From Symbiodinium natans (lineage: Eukaryota > Sar > Dinophyceae > Suessiales > Symbiodiniaceae), in the NCBI GenBank assembly GCA_905221605.1, contig CAJNDS010002229.1, forward strand, positions 455,699 through 483,198: a stretch of 27,500 nucleotides of DNA, in the 5' to 3' direction. The notes below the pieces were generated by a model that was not told the DNA's origin, did no database searches, and worked only from the letters and a program-made list of their open reading frames with translations. Below are positions 15,552-24,689 of the stretch, piece after piece; positions within the stretch are counted from its first letter, which is position 1; the number at the start of each line of letters is the position of its first letter. A program made the position numbers and the translations under genes.

Positions 15552-17537
15552 TCATGTCCGGCGATGTCCGGAATCAATTTCGCGTCTTCTGCACGAATGG
15601 CTTGCCAATGCTGACCCTATAAGCCCTCGAAGCGTCCGCGTGTGCCTGCAGCAAATGGCGCGCAAACTCCAACTGCCCCTGCTTGCTGCGGTCAACAAAG
15701 GGGTGGCGCCACGATTCATAGCCTTGTCCATATCCGCATTGGCCTCCTGCAAGAGACGAGCAACCTCCAGCTGCCCATTCTGAGCTGCCATGAACAAAGG
15801 GGTGGCGCCATCCTCCTTGGCCTTGTCCTTGTCCGCATTGGCCTCCAGCAAGAGACGTGCAACCTCCAACTGCCCCTGCTCAGCTGCGAGGCACAAAGGG
15901 GTGGCGCCATCATTCATGCTCTTGTCCTTATCCGCATTGGCCTCCAGCAAGAGACGTGCAACCTCCAAATGCCCATTCTGAGCTGCGATGAGCAAAGGGG
16001 TGGCGCCATCCTCCTTGGCCTTGTCCTTGTCCGCATTGGCCTCCAGCAAGAGACGTGCAACCTCCAAATGCCCGTGGTGAGCTGCGATGCAGAAAGGGGT
16101 GGCGCCATCATTCATGCTCTTGTCCTTATCCGCATTGGCCTCCAGCAAGAGACGTGCAACCTCCAAATGCCCGTGGTGAGCTGCGATGCAGAAAGGGGTG
16201 GCACCATCATTCATGCTCTTGTCCTTATCCGCATTGGCCTCCAGCAAGAGACGTGCAACCTCCAAATGCCCGTGGTGAGCTGCGATGCAGAAAGGGGTGG
16301 CGCCATCATTCCTGCTCTTGTCCTTATCCGCATTGGCCTCCAGCAAGAGACGTGCACCCTCCAAATGCCCATTCTGAGCTGCGATGAGCAAAGGGGTGGC
16401 GCCATCATTCATGGCCTTGTCCTTGTCCGCTTTGGCCTCCAGCAAGAGACGTGCACCCTCCAAATGCCCATTCTGAGCTGCGATGAGCAAAGGGGTGGCG
16501 CCATCATTCATGGCCTTGTCCTTGTCCGCTTTGGCCTCCAGCAAGAGACGTGCACCCTCCAAATGCCCATTCTGAGCTGCAATGAACAAAGGGGTGGCGC
16601 CAACATTCATGGCCTTGTCCTTGTCCACATTGGCCTCCAGCAAGAAACGAGCAACCTCCAAATGCCCATTCTGAGCTGCCATGAACAAAGGGGTGGCGCC
16701 ATCCTCCTTGGCCTTGTCCTTGTCCGCATTGGCCTCCAGCAAGAGACGTGCAACCTCCAACTGCCCCTGCTCAGCTGCGATGCACAAAGGGGTGGCGCCA
16801 TCATTCATGCTCTTGTCCTTATCCGCATTGGCCTCCAGCAAGAGACGTGCAACCGCCAAATGCCCGTGGTGAGCTGCGATGCAGAAAGGGGTGGCGCCAT
16901 CATTCATGCTCTTGTCCTTATCCGCATTGGCCTCCAGCAAGAGACGTGCAACCTCCAAATGCCCGTGGTGAGCTGCGACGCAGAAAGGGGTGGCGCCATC
17001 ATTCATGCTCTTGTCCTTATCCGCATTGGCCTCCAGCAAGAGACGTACAACTTCCAAATGCCCTTGGTCAGCTGCGATGAACAAAGGGGTGTCGCCATCA
17101 TTCACGGCCTTGTCCTTGTCCGCATTGGCCTCCAGCAGCAGGCGCACCACCTCCACGTGGCCGTGCTCGGATGCCTGGAACAGTGGGAGCGGATCGCCCA
17201 AATCTGGGTCTTGCGGCCTTTCTAGAATGTGCTCCACCTCGGATGTCAGGCCGCTTCTTGCAGCATCCCGAAGCGCATGCACTTCCGCTACAGAAGCCGG
17301 GCAGAAGTTTAACAGTACTACCTGCACCTCGCCGGGTCTCAACGAATGCTGCTCATCAAGAATCGACTCTTCATTGAGGGATAACAGCCTTTGCCTGAAC
17401 CTTGGCAGCCCATGAACACTGTGCAAGCGTTGCTTCAGTGCCCGGACAGGATGCAGCCCTGCAGGCAGCATCTCCAGAAAGCTCGCCAAGTCCAGCGCAT
17501 CGAGTCCTTTACCCGATACTGTCCGAATCCGCAGCAT
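15552..17537 (-). CDS. Ubiquitin-like N-terminus plus ankyrin-repeat protein, intronless
   Basis: A 661-codon open frame on the minus strand. Residues 1 to about 78 (MLRIRTVSG...VQVVLLNF) look like a ubiquitin-like fold, and a short linker follows. From about residue 115 there are 15 full 33-residue ankyrin units of the type GATPLxIAAxxGHLEVARLL, then a sixteenth that collapses after TPLLTAA. The family normally acts as a protein-binding scaffold in the cytosol or nucleus, and no catalytic domain is visible. The ATG at 17535-17537 is chosen because it begins the ubiquitin-like strand and has a pyrimidine-rich tract ending in AG just upstream. At DNA level the repeats are nearly identical 99-bp units. 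A 1-nt loss near 15682-15683 shifts the frame in the last repeat. The unshifted reading regains an ankyrin helix (QGQLEFARHLL) and stops at 15574-15576. The combination of a ubiquitin-like start and DKDK-type ankyrin units is familiar from Symbiodiniaceae predicted proteins, a statement from general knowledge. No substrate or partner can be inferred. Confidence 0.9.
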   Translation of the reverse strand: MLRIRTVSGKGLDALDLASFLEMLPAGLHPVRALKQRLHSVHGLPRFRQRLLSLNEESILDEQHSLRPGEVQVVLLNFCPASVAEVHALRDAARSGLTSEVEHILERPQDPDLGDPLPLFQASEHGHVEVVRLLLEANADKDKAVNDGDTPLFIAADQGHLEVVRLLLEANADKDKSMNDGATPFCVAAHHGHLEVARLLLEANADKDKSMNDGATPFCIAAHHGHLAVARLLLEANADKDKSMNDGATPLCIAAEQGQLEVARLLLEANADKDKAKEDGATPLFMAAQNGHLEVARFLLEANVDKDKAMNVGATPLFIAAQNGHLEGARLLLEAKADKDKAMNDGATPLLIAAQNGHLEGARLLLEAKADKDKAMNDGATPLLIAAQNGHLEGARLLLEANADKDKSRNDGATPFCIAAHHGHLEVARLLLEANADKDKSMNDGATPFCIAAHHGHLEVARLLLEANADKDKSMNDGATPFCIAAHHGHLEVARLLLEANADKDKAKEDGATPLLIAAQNGHLEVARLLLEANADKDKSMNDGATPLCLAAEQGQLEVARLLLEANADKDKAKEDGATPLFMAAQNGQLEVARLLQEANADMDKAMNRGATPLLTAASRGSWSLRAICCRHTRTLRGLIGSALASHSCRRREIDSGHRRT

Positions 17538-17553
17538 GTCTAGCAGTGCAGCG

Positions 17554-17580
17554 CTAGACGGAACAGAAGGGGGCCCAAAA
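17554..17580 (-). promoter_or_regulatory. Candidate spliced-leader trans-splice acceptor of the ankyrin gene
   Basis: On the minus strand a pyrimidine-rich stretch (CCCCCTTCTGTTCCGT) ends in CTAG, with the AG at 17554-17555, about 17 nt before the start codon. Dinoflagellate nuclear mRNAs generally receive a spliced leader at such an AG, so this would give a very short 5' UTR. A second AG closer to the ATG (in CTGCTAG) is an alternative. Not proven without a transcript. Confidence 0.45.
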
Positions 17581-17599
17581 GAACCAGCAAGCGTTGCCG

Positions 17600-19015
17600 C
17601 AGTGCTCGATGTGTGAAAGGAAGCCGTAAGAAATTGGAGTCGGGCAACGGCTTAATATTTTGATCCATGTGCTGCATCCATGTATGTTTTGCAAAGTTGC
17701 ATCCTGCAAATACGGCGTGTATCCTCAGCGTAAGTTAAGCATTACCAACCCTTAACATACAAACCCTAAAAAACATAAACCTGAACAGGCCTCAGCTTTC
17801 AATTTAGGGTCTCATTTAACTATCATACAGAAAACTCAGTCGCTGAACTTTCCTATATACTAGACAAACACGATGGGCTGAAGACCTAAAGCTGCGCCAA
17901 GCGTTGTCACTGAAGCACTGATTGTTCTAGGGTTTATGGCTTTAGGGTTTAGGGTTTAGGGTGACTGTTCTAGGGTTTATGGCTTTAGGGTTTATAGGGA
18001 TGTTGGCATGGCACTGAAGCACTGTCTGTTTTCAGGCTTAGGGCCTCGAGTTTAGAGTTTAGCGGCGAAGGGTCTAAGCTGAAATGGAAGAAGGATTTTA
18101 GGATTTACGGGCACTGATGTAGGACTAGATCGAGAAATCTACAGCCAGATACAGCCCAAAGCCCTAAAACCCAAACACATGAAAACTCATATAGAACCCC
18201 TAAACCCTAAACTTTAAACCTTAAACCCTAAACCCTAAACCCTAAACCCTAAACCCTAAACCCTAAACCCTAAACCCTGTACGAACTTGAGAAGGCCCTA
18301 GCCTTGAGGTAGTTTCTATGAGCCCTCGAGTGCCGTCTGGGGCTCCTCTCTCGAACATCTATGTGCTCTTATAGGGTTTAGGGTTTAGGGTTTAGGGTTT
18401 AGGGTTTAGGGTTTAGGGTTTAGGGTTTAGATATGTGTTCATAGGGACGAGATCTGAAAACAAAAGCCAACACACTGACCTCTAGTTATGGGGTTTTGGG
18501 GGTTTTGGGGGCTTTGGGGTTTTGGGGTTTTGGGGTTTTGGGGTTTTGGGGTTTTGGGGTTTTGGGTGCAACCGCTGAACCCTAAAACCCAAGGCTGCAG
18601 ATAGGGTTTAGGTCTTTCATCGGCAGTCTTCGGTTAGGGGCGTGAGGAGGAAACCCTAAACCCTAAACCCTAAACCCTAAACCCTAAACCCTAAACCCTA
18701 AACAAAGCAAACGCAAAGCTCCGGAGGCCTAAACCTACCAAGGCCCCCCCCCCCCCCCATAATTTACCCGAGAACGAAATGCCTACATCACCTGTAAACG
18801 CCATACACCCGAAGCATTTCCCTGAACCCTGAACCCTAAACCTTCTAAACCTCAACCCCAACCCCCTAAACCCCAAAAACTCTCAACCCTAAACCCTAAA
18901 CCCTAAGCCCTAAACCCTAAAACCCCGAAAACTCTCAACCCTAAACCCTAAACCCAGAGCCTAAACCCTAAACCCTAAACCCTCAACCCCAAAACCCCAA
19001 AACCCTAAACCCTAC
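17600..19015. other. Upstream flank of the ankyrin gene and telomere-like arrays
   Basis: TTTAGGG 17930-17990 (inside a direct repeat TGTTCTAGGGTTTATGGC, twice), CCCTAAA 18197-18280, TTTAGGG 18373-18429, CCCTAAA 18651-18702 and 18826-19014, poly-C about 18745-18758. Protein-like islands at about 17865-17915 and 18285-18360 are open on both strands and not assigned. Confidence 0.6.
18490..18566 (+). repeat. TTTTGGGG array
   Basis: About nine units of TTTTGGGG with one GGGGCTTT interruption. This is the unit known from Oxytricha/Euplotes telomeres, here internal and surrounded by TTTAGGG arrays. It can form G-quadruplexes in principle. Confidence 0.93.
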
Positions 19016-19101
19016 AGCTCTCCGCCTCGGCGCGGATCGTCAGCGTCAGGGCGTCCTCGCGCAAGTTGACGGAGAGCTCGGGGAGTCGATTTGCATGAAG
19101 G
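19016..19101 (-). CDS. Candidate exon, within it SVNLREDALTLTIRAE
   Basis: Acceptor CATTCAG|C, ends AGCT|GTAGGG at the array edge or earlier at GCCGAG|GCGG. A shorter start CGCGAG|GAC is possible. Beta-strand-like pattern. I do not recognise the family. It lies between a CCCTAAA block (18826-19014) and a TTTAGGG block (19111-19199). Confidence 0.42.
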
Positions 19102-19110
19102 CTGAATGGC

Positions 19111-19199
19111 CAGGGTTTAGGGTTTCGGGTTTAGGGTTTCGGGTTTAGGGTTTAGGGTTTAGGGTTGAGGGTTGAGGGTTTAGGGTTTAGGGTTTAGGG
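19111..19199. repeat. TTTAGGG array with TTTCGGG variants
   Basis: About 12 units, the C-rich (minus strand) end of the intron before 19016-19101. Confidence 0.88.
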
Positions 19200-19317
19200 C
19201 CACTGTGGCTACAATTGGTCGGCTTAGGGTTGAGCTGCAGCTAGGGGGGAGTGTAGGATATAGGGATTGGGGGAGAATGTCTTCTCGCCCCTAAACCGCC
19301 CGAAGCCCTATGAAAAC

Positions 19318-19351
19318 TTTGAGTAGTTGATGGCGCTTCTTGACGTAGAGG
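19318..19351 (-). CDS. Candidate exon, LYVKKRHQLLK
   Basis: Thirty-four bp, acceptor CCGTGAG|C, donor CTCAAA|GTTTTC. Basic peptide, unlinked. Confidence 0.33.
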
Positions 19352-19557
19352 CTCACGGTTTGAGGGTGCCAGCGCCCAAGCCCCAACCCCTACAAACTTC
19401 TTAACCCCTCTCCCAACTGTTGTAAAAAAAGGAGCCCCATGAATGGGGTGCCCAGAAAGGGGGCCGCAATCTACAAGAAGCTACCCCCCCGATGATCTGC
19501 CCAGCCTTGAGAAAGGTCCTAAGTTAGCGTCTAAGGTTTAGGGTTTCCCTTCCATAA

Positions 19558-19643
19558 AAACCCTAAACCCTGAAACCCTGAAACCCTGAAACCCTGAAAC
19601 CCTGAAACCCTGAAACCCTGAAACCCTGAAACCCTAAACCCTA
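19558..19643. repeat. CCCTGAAA 8-mer array
   Basis: About nine CCCTGAAA copies capped by CCCTAAA at both ends. Confidence 0.93.
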
Positions 19644-19715
19644 GCATCTGCAATCTCAGACTGTGTCGGCTGCGTCCTGCTCGCCGCGGCGGTGCGGAGA
19701 AGTCTGTACAGGGAG
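19640..19715 (-). CDS. Candidate exon, begins SLYRLLRTAAASRTQPTQS
   Basis: Seventy-six bp, acceptor GAGCTAAG|C, ends GCTAGG|GTTTAGGG. Flanked by CCCTGAAA repeats (19558-19643) and TTTAGGG repeats (19752-19815). The plus strand is also open here, so strand is uncertain. Confidence 0.38.
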
Positions 19716-19751
19716 CTTAGCTCGGTGCGCGGTTGTCTTTTTTTGGGAAGG

Positions 19752-20061
19752 GTGGTTTAGGGTTTAGGGTTTAGGGTTTTGGGTTTAGGGTTCAGGGTTC
19801 AGGGTTTAGGGTTTGGGGGTTAATGGGATTTGGGCTTGGTTGAAGAACATCCCCTCCAATTCGCTTGCGGCCTTTAACGGCCATGGGGTCTCAGTACAAA
19901 CCCATAGACCTCGCACTGGCTTTCAGCATTTTAGGCTTTAGAGCTTTGGGACTTTGACCACAAACCCTTTTAGGGTTTACGGTTTAATTCGGATGTTTCA
20001 TGAGGGCTTCAGGGGCTTTGACCATAAACCCTACTAGGCTTGCCACGCATCACCAGCGCAC
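19752..20061. other. TTTAGGG array (19752-19815) and unique sequence
   Basis: A minus-strand island at 19879-19919 (KPVRGLWVCTETPW) has AG and GT ends but is unlinked. Nothing else is supported. Confidence 0.5.
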
Positions 20062-20088
20062 CTCTCGTCCACCCAGGGCCGCGAGGGC
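20062..20088 (-). CDS. Candidate micro-exon, ALAALGGRE
   Basis: Nine codons, phase 0 to 0, acceptor GGTGACAG|GCC, donor CGAGAG|GTGCG, with a TTTAGGG-type array close by at about 20114. Confidence 0.45.
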
Positions 20089-20767
20089 CTGTCACCCAAA
20101 GTGGTCCCTTGTAGGGTTTAGGGCTTGGGGTTTTGGGCTTGGGGTAGGTATTCGGGACATGGGGTTTCAGGTTCAGGGTTTAGGGTTGTAAGAGCGGACC
20201 TCTTAGGGTGGTGTCGGGTTTTGGATGCCTAGGGATTCTCAAGGTTTCAGGATTTCAGGAGCTTCTGCTTCATACTTCCTGAAACTGGGGAGGGGGGAAA
20301 GGGCGGGGGAGGGATTGCACCCCAAAATACAGAAGTCCTTGTTCATATCAGCAGTCGTACCATGTTTAGGCGAAAATCGCCACGCAGACTCGTGCATGGA
20401 GCCTATGCAATAAAGCAGCGTGCGCGCCGGTGAAGCAGTGAAGCAGGGGCATGGTCTAACGGCCGCCGGATCAGCAACTGCACTTGTTGTCCCCCTCCTT
20501 ATGGGGAACCCGAGGATAAATAAGCCCCCCAACCCCTCATCCCGTTCAAACCCGTACAAAAGCCGAGCAACGCCCTGTTTACAAAAACAATCTGTAGACC
20601 CCAAACGCCACTTCAAAAGCATTCCACCAGCGCGCCAAGACCGCTCAACTTTCAAGAGCACTTCAGCACTCCAGTTACGCGAAAGCGTTCCAAAAGCCCA
20701 AACAACCCTCCGTCGCCCTGCGCAAAACTTAGGATGACCCTTCATAAACACCCTCAACCCTCAACTC
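20089..20767. other. TTTAGGG-like repeats then unique sequence
   Basis: Degenerate G-rich repeats to about 20190, then about 550 bp unique. A 172-codon minus-strand frame (20239-20757) spans it but has no domain, no repeat and no splice-bounded core, so it is not called. Confidence 0.45.
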
Positions 20768-20781
20768 CTGTAATCCAAGGC

Positions 20782-20817
20782 CTCCTGGGCCAGTGACTGC
20801 GAAAGCAGCTCCCAAGC
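20782..20817 (-). CDS. Candidate exon, AWELLSQSLAQE
   Basis: Twelve codons, phase 0 to 0, acceptor ATCACAG|GCT, donor CAGGAG|GCC. This is the same GAG|GCC donor and GC-starting next exon as in the TPR gene. Joined to 20062-20088 it reads LAQE|ALAALGGRE, reminiscent of kinesin-light-chain-type TPR helices. That resemblance is weak. Confidence 0.5.
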
Positions 20818-20869
20818 CTGTGATTCGGGTGCCGCTCGGCTTCTTGAAGCTTCTGGGCTGCTTGGCTTT

Positions 20870-21030
20870 TCCGATGGGGGCGTTTAGGGTGGCTTTTCCG
20901 ATGGGGGCATTTAGGGTTTATAGGGTTTATAGGGTTCATGGGGTTTGTGGGGGTTATCATGTTTATGGGGTTTATGGGGTTATGGGGTTGATTGGGTTAA
21001 ACAGGGTTAGTCGAGTTGTATCGGGTTTAT
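20870..21030. repeat. Degenerate GGGTTTAT repeats
   Basis: Includes a 24-bp direct repeat (GGCTTTTCCGATGGGGGC, twice, 20862-20907) and GGGTTTATA/GGGTTTATG units. Confidence 0.7.
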
Positions 21031-21313
21031 TGGGATTAATATGAGAAAGAGCTGAAATGCCAAAATCCCTGGAAACCTTGACGCACACTGGCGCGCACTC
21101 TCTGTCACACCACCCCGACACCTTAAAGCCCGCTTAAGACCCCCCCTGCCCTGAAGCTCTTCGCCATCTACATCCCCAAACCTCAAAACAGTCCCTGAAT
21201 TCCATGAAAATCCGTTGAAGCTCATCGAAACCCCTTCCAACACCCGTTTGAAACCCCAAACCCGAAATCCTAAACCACTTAAAACCCCCTTTCAACTCCT
21301 TTAACCTGCCGAC

Positions 21314-21363
21314 GAAACCCTAAACCCTAAACCCTAAACCCTAAACCCTAAACCCTAAACCCC
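21314..21363. repeat. CCCTAAA array, about 7 units
   Basis: About 18 bp from the exon candidate at 21381-21432. Confidence 0.92.
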
Positions 21364-21380
21364 TTCCCCGCGAAAAACAC

Positions 21381-21432
21381 CTGCAGCACCCTGGCCAGCG
21401 CTGCACGCCTCGGGGGTACCTCGTGAAAGTGG
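21381..21432 (-). CDS. Candidate exon, HFHEVPPRRAALARVLQ
   Basis: Donor CTGCAG|GTG in phase 0. The start is either CGGCAG|C at 21432 or, with the AG|G rule, CACGAG|GTA further in. It can join in phase 0 to AWELLSQSLAQE downstream. Confidence 0.45.
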
Positions 21433-21458
21433 CTGCCGAGGACTTGAAGGGGATTCTT

Positions 21459-21579
21459 CTTGGAGGTTCATTTTGTTACTTATAACCCCAATTCTGAGTC
21501 TACTATAGCCTACTTAGGGGACTTAGGGGGCTTGTAAGTACAGTTATAATGAGGGTTCTGAAGGCCCTGAACCTCCAAG
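21459..21579 (+). mobile_element. Terminal-inverted-repeat element, copy 3 (best preserved)
   Basis: Perfect 12-bp terminal inverted repeats CTTGGAGGTTCA / TGAACCTCCAAG around a 121-bp element whose inner halves are also partly complementary. Core GGGGACTTAGGGGGCTT and AGTACAGTTATA. No open frame, so non-autonomous. Confidence 0.85.
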
Positions 21580-21599
21580 TAGGGCTTGTCTTGTAATTA

Positions 21600-22528
21600 T
21601 GGCTTTAAGGGGGCTTGACCCGACCTACAACCCCCAAAGCACATCAATTGATGGCCTTTTCTATGGGCCTTAAACTTTAAACTCCCATAAACGTTTGGGG
21701 TTCAGGCATGTGTAGGTTGCGGGGCACAGGGCCCTTCGAAAAACCTTGCCAGACTTGTTCACCTACGTCTTCAAAGGGCTACACACGCTCTGGCGGTGGT
21801 ACTCAAAACCCCAAAACCCTAAGCCCTCCAACCCCAAAGACCCCAAAAGCCCCAAAAAGCCAGAGGCCCAAACAACCCTAAAACCCCAAAAGCCCACCAC
21901 CCTAACACCTAAACTCTCAAACCCTAAAACCCTCTCACATCAAGGCGCCAGCAGGGCAAGGCAAAGACTTTTGTCAGCGCCGTCGCGTGACCAGGCATGG
22001 ACGTTGAGGAGCCACGTGGTTCTTCTTTGGGGTTCGGGGTTGCCGGGGGCTAGAGCTTGGGGTTTAGGGTTTCAGAACATTGAGGGAATGAAGGGTTTTG
22101 GGTTTTGGGGTTTGGGGATATACGCGTAGAATTACTGCATGAGGCAATGCTTTGGGTTGTCGCGTGGGCCCTCTGGGAAAGACGGCGCTCCCTTTGCGGC
22201 ATTGGCCAGCCTTGGCCTCTGGTGACTCTGGGTTTAGCATAGGGGTTTCTACTCTTCTGTGCTCATTAGGGCTCAGCCTCAGGGAAGCCCAACCTACCCT
22301 GCTAGAAAACCCCTAAACCCTATCCTTAACTTTCAACTCATCCGTAGCCCTACTCCTGTGCGGGAATCGGGGCGGGATGCGGAGACTTATTCTTAAATCG
22401 GGCATCCGGGAGGTAGGCTTTTTCGGGATCCCTTCAAGAGCTATCTGGTAAAGGGGGCATCAGTGCGCCGAGTTTTGGGGCTTCTGTGGGGCTTGGGATT
22501 GGGGATGCGGACTGTTTTGGGGGCGATG
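21600..22528. other. CCCTAAA-like drift and unique sequence
   Basis: C-rich degenerate repeats about 21800-21930. Protein-like minus-strand islands near 21960-22020 (VHAWSRDGADKSLCLALL) and 22150-22230 are seen without clear AG|G borders. Confidence 0.45.
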
Positions 22529-22890
22529 CCTAAACCCTAAACCCTAAACCCTTAAACCCTAAACCCTTAAACCCTAAACCCTAAACCCTAAACCCAAGAG
22601 GCTGTCCGTCCCAGCAGGGAGGTGAAACGCACCAACTGACGGAGGGCAGCTGTGAAAGCACCTTGGCACATGTCAGCGGGGCTTTCAGGGTTTAGGGTTT
22701 GGGGTTTGGGGTTTAGGGTTTAGGGTTTGGGGTTTAGGGTTTAGGGTTTGGGGTTTAGGGTTTAGGGTTTGGGATTTGGGGTTCAGGGTTTGGGGTTTAG
22801 GGCATAGGGCTTAGGGTTTGGGATTTAGGGTTTGGGGTTGATGGCGTAGGGTTTGGGGTTTAGGGTTCGGGTTCAGGGTTGAAAATTTAG
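22529..22890. repeat. CCCTAAA (22529-22596) and TTTAGGG/TTTGGGG (22687-22890) arrays bracketing an exon candidate
   Basis: The right-hand block alternates TTTAGGG and TTTGGGG about 25 times. Confidence 0.9.
22594..22681 (-). CDS. Candidate exon, begins PADMCQGAFTAALRQLVR
   Basis: Eighty-eight bp (1 nt plus 29 codons), acceptor GAAAG|C, donor TCTTGG|GTTTAGGG, between a CCCTAAA array (22529-22596) and a long TTTAGGG array (22687-22890). The middle (TAALRQLVRFTSLLG) is helical in character. The other frames contain stops or look less protein-like. Confidence 0.45.
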
Positions 22891-23558
22891 GGGCCATCGT
22901 GGGATGCACACCTTAAAACTCAATTGGGGATGAAATTAACCCTACCCCCGAAAACCCCACAAACCTTACAGACCACAAGCCCAGAAATCCTTTAGAACCC
23001 TAGAAACCCTACAACCTCCTAGGACCCCCTCCCCCGCCCCCAATCCAAAGAAAAAACACGAGGCCGAAGCCCAATGAACGCCCTTAGCTGATCTCCCTGG
23101 GTAGCTGGCTCAGCGCCAGTCCTTTCGATAGGACCTGGGCGGTTAAGGCCCTAAGAGTCAAACAAGAGCTACAGAGCCAAAAAACCCTTTGCCGTGTAGA
23201 GTTCAGGGTCTGAGTCTTTGGATGGTCCTGAAACCCTAAACCCTGACCAAACCCTCGTTTGGGGCTTGGGGTTTCTGAAAGGGCCACACACTTTGGTAGG
23301 GGTGCACGATCCCCTTTTGACGGCTCAAAACCGGAGTGCCTAAGTCCCAAATCCTATAAACCCTAAAACTCCAAAACCCCAAAACCCTTCCAACTCCGAC
23401 GGTGGCACAAAGGCCCATAAACCCTCACAATCCTAGACACCCTAGTGCTCCCCCGCCCTGACCCCTAAACACCCCTAAACCCCAAAGCCCTCCTATCCCA
23501 AAACCCTAAAACCCTAACCCCAAAACCCAAAAACCCCTAAAACTCCCAAACCCTAAAC
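22891..23558. other. C-rich degenerate repeats and unique sequence
   Basis: CCCTAAA-like units at 22940-23040 and 23350-23556. A minus-strand stretch at about 23090-23140 (LSKGLALSQLPRE) is protein-like but unresolved. Confidence 0.45.
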
Positions 23559-23600
23559 TGCCCAGGGCTCCGGCATGTCGAGGAATGGAGCTTGCATGTC
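23559..23600 (-). CDS. Candidate exon, DMQAPFLDMPEPWA
   Basis: Fourteen codons, acceptor CAACTGAG|GAC, donor GGGCA|GTTTAGGG at the edge of the CCCTAAA-rich block. On the other side lies TTTAGGG (23618-23645). Confidence 0.45.
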
Positions 23601-23966
23601 CTCAGTTGGAGGGGTTCAGGGTTTAGGGTTTAGGGTTTAGGGTTGCTCGCCCAGCTTCTGGGGGTTGCGGGGTTTAGGGGTTGAGAGGTTGAAGGTTTAT
23701 AGGGTTTAGGGTTTAGGGTTTGAGGGTATAGGGTCTAGGGTTCAACATGACGGAGAGTTATAAACAAAGGCTTTCAATCGTAGGGGAACTGTGTTCCCAC
23801 TCTACAAAAAGGCCTTGCATCACATCTGTAGGGGTTTAAGGCTGGACTCCATGATATGATATTGTGGGATGTTTTCCTAAAAATTAAATATGAGATGGTG
23901 TATTATTATGTTCTCACCCTAAACCCCAAACCCCAAACCCCAAACCCTGAACCCTAAACCCTAAAC
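23601..23966. repeat. TTTAGGG (23618-23645, 23700-23745) and CCCAAAC/CCCTAAAC (23918-23966) arrays with a small hairpin
   Basis: A short inverted repeat GTAGGGGAAC / GTTCCCACTCTAC lies at about 23781-23806. The rest is unique and AT-richer. Confidence 0.75.
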
Positions 23967-24041
23967 AGCTTCAAGAATCCTACAGGCTTGCTTCAAGCCA
24001 AGTCTCGGCCCTTGTCGACTCCCTGAAAAGCCCTTCCGCAC
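23967..24041 (-). CDS. Candidate exon, begins VRKGFSGSRQGPRLGLK
   Basis: Twenty-five codons, phase 0 to 0. Acceptor GGGGCTACAG|GTG. The donor GAAGCT|GTTTAGGG makes the telomere-like array (23918-23966) the start of the intron. Product unknown. Confidence 0.45.
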
Positions 24042-24099
24042 CTGTAGCCCCAAACCCTGGAAATGAGCAGCCGCAGTACATGACGCATGATTAGGGTCA

Positions 24100-24341
24100 A
24101 CCCTAAACCCTAAACCCTAAACCCTAAACCCTACACCCTAAACCAGGAAATCCAGGAGCCGCACTCCTGACTTGAACCCTCAACCCCCCCCCCCCCCTTT
24201 TGCTGAGCGGAGGAGCCGAGCGGATGACCTTCTTGTCCTGGCGCGCGAAGCTTTGGGCGATAGGTTTAGGGTTTAGGGTTTAGGGTGTAGGGTTTAGGGT
24301 TTAGGGTTCAGGGTTCAGGGCTTAGGGTTTAGGGTTTAGGG
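24100..24341. repeat. CCCTAAA (24100-24145), poly-C (24186-24197), TTTAGGG (24262-24341)
   Basis: Between poly-C and TTTAGGG lies a minus-strand island reading FARQDKKVIRSAPPLSK (about 24200-24250, AG at 24251-24252), another possible exon. Confidence 0.8.
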
Positions 24342-24689
24342 CTCATTCACTGAGCCTTTACTGGCTCACGCAACTCACCCAAACTTCCCTCACCTGATCT
24401 AGCACATCCTAAACCCTGAGCCCTAACACATATCTGAGCGAGATCTTCTTTTGGAGTTCAGGACTTGGGTGACTCCAGCTCAGGGTTCAGAGCAATGGCG
24501 GCAGACATAGAAATCCTCACAACCCCCCCACCCCCCATATACCACAACCCCGAAACCTTCCGGTGCCCTCTGCAAGCGTCCCGAAACCACAGCCCCTAAA
24601 CCACCGTCATCAACCCAAAAAATAACCCTAAAACCCTACACCCCTAAACCCCCCCCCATTCCCCAAACCCCTAAGGCCCTAAACCAAAC
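24342..24689. other. Unique and C-rich sequence
   Basis: Tiny minus-strand islands KISLRY (about 24431-24448) and DFYVCRHCSE (about 24490-24520) are too short to call. C-rich CCCTAAA drift follows to 24689. Confidence 0.4.

Noticed and set aside
15642-17225. 527-codon plus-strand frame opposite the ankyrin gene
   Set aside because: It exists because the 99-bp repeat lacks stops in that frame. The minus-strand reading matches ankyrin consensus residue for residue.
20239-20757. 172-codon minus-strand frame
   Set aside because: Longest unassigned frame outside repeats, but no motif, no repeat and an antisense frame of 105 codons. GC-rich DNA gives such frames by chance, and no splice-bounded core is seen.
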